From CAWDPQ01 sp049642465 (GTDB taxonomy: Bacteria; Acidobacteriota; Vicinamibacteria; Vicinamibacterales; 2-12-FULL-66-21), in contig JBAROV010000205.1 in NCBI GenBank assembly GCA_049642465.1, forward strand, positions 1 through 8,426: a stretch of DNA of 8,426 bases, read 5' to 3'. Shown here one piece after another: positions 8,281 to 8,426 of this stretch. Numbering within the stretch: the first letter of the stretch is position 1; each line of letters begins with the position of its first letter. The notes under the pieces were generated by a model. It saw nothing but the letters and a program-made list of their open reading frames with translations, made no database searches and was not told the origin of the DNA. A program made the translations under genes and the position numbers.

Positions 8281-8426
8281 TCTGAACCTTGAACCAGCTC
8301 TGAACCTTGAACCAGCTCTGAACCCTGAACCAGCTCTGAACCCTGAACCAGCTCTGAACCCTGAACCGGCTCTGAACCCTTGAACCGGCTCTGAACCCTT
8401 GAACCAGCTCTGAACCCCTTCTGAAC
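8281..8426. repeat. 18-19-bp tandem repeat array (TCTGAACC-TGAACC-GC), cut by window end
   Basis: Seven complete units start at 8281, 8299, 8317, 8335, 8353, 8371 and 8390, with a variant partial unit at 8409. The first five are 18 bases and the next two 19 (an extra T). The typical unit is TCTGAACCCTGAACCAGC. The units change stepwise: CTTGAACCAGC in the first two, CCTGAACCAGC in the next two, then CCGGC variants. This pattern suggests slippage or duplication of neighbouring units. No ORF of interest reads through it. The array may continue past the window. Confidence 0.92.

Noticed and set aside
7888..8292. Plus-strand frame running from the barrel gene into the repeat array
   Set aside because: It is out of frame with the barrel and its tail simply translates the GGGTTCAG repeats; there is no sign of selection for protein.
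8183..8426. Possible CRISPR array
   Set aside because: The units are contiguous with no unique spacers of similar length, and no cas gene is nearby. They are tandem and inverted simple repeats.

Overview
The window is GC-rich, roughly 60-65 % by eye, and tightly packed. It holds one partial and three complete genes, separated by intergenic DNA rich in short direct and inverted repeats. The base composition, the large envelope proteins built from several domains, and the tails of 'GGGTTCAG / CTGAACCC' and 'GCTACGGCGA' type repeats suggest a soil or metagenome Gram-negative bacterium, perhaps an Acidobacteriota (Vicinamibacteria-like) lineage. The taxon is inference from style: no rRNA or marker gene is present. 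The C-terminal outer-membrane barrel does show a diderm cell.

Layout. (1) Bases 1-399, minus strand, encode the N-terminal part of a lytic transglycosylase, whose C-terminus lies outside the window. (2) Bases 400-758 form an upstream region of uncertain coding content. It holds a candidate promoter and palindrome and a strong ribosome binding site for the next gene. (3) Bases 759-3113, plus strand, encode a 784-residue fusion of an alpha/beta hydrolase (GHSQG lipase-type nucleophile) with a complete subtilisin-type S8 protease and no visible signal peptide. (4) Bases 3114-3261 separate two convergent genes and hold four copies of an 8-bp repeat and a perfect 10-bp-stem hairpin. (5) Bases 3262-5079, minus strand, encode a CstA-family carbon starvation (pyruvate/peptide uptake) permease. 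(6) Bases 5080-5129 are a very short divergent gap. (7) Bases 5130-8174, plus strand, encode a 1014-residue secreted protein: a HEXXH metallopeptidase-like domain, a TolB/PD40 beta-propeller and a BamA/TamA-like beta-barrel. (8) From 8175 to the window end there are two oppositely oriented arrays of a GGGTTCAG-based repeat.

The genes do not form one operon, because the strands alternate (-, +, -, +). Three of the four products probably act at the envelope (murein cleavage, inner-membrane uptake, outer-membrane barrel). The hydrolase-protease lacks an export signal and is probably cytoplasmic. I see no CRISPR array, tRNA, rRNA, transposase or integrase. The best candidates for something little described are the hydrolase-subtilase fusion, the peptidase-propeller-barrel fusion and the inverted repeat arrays at the right end.
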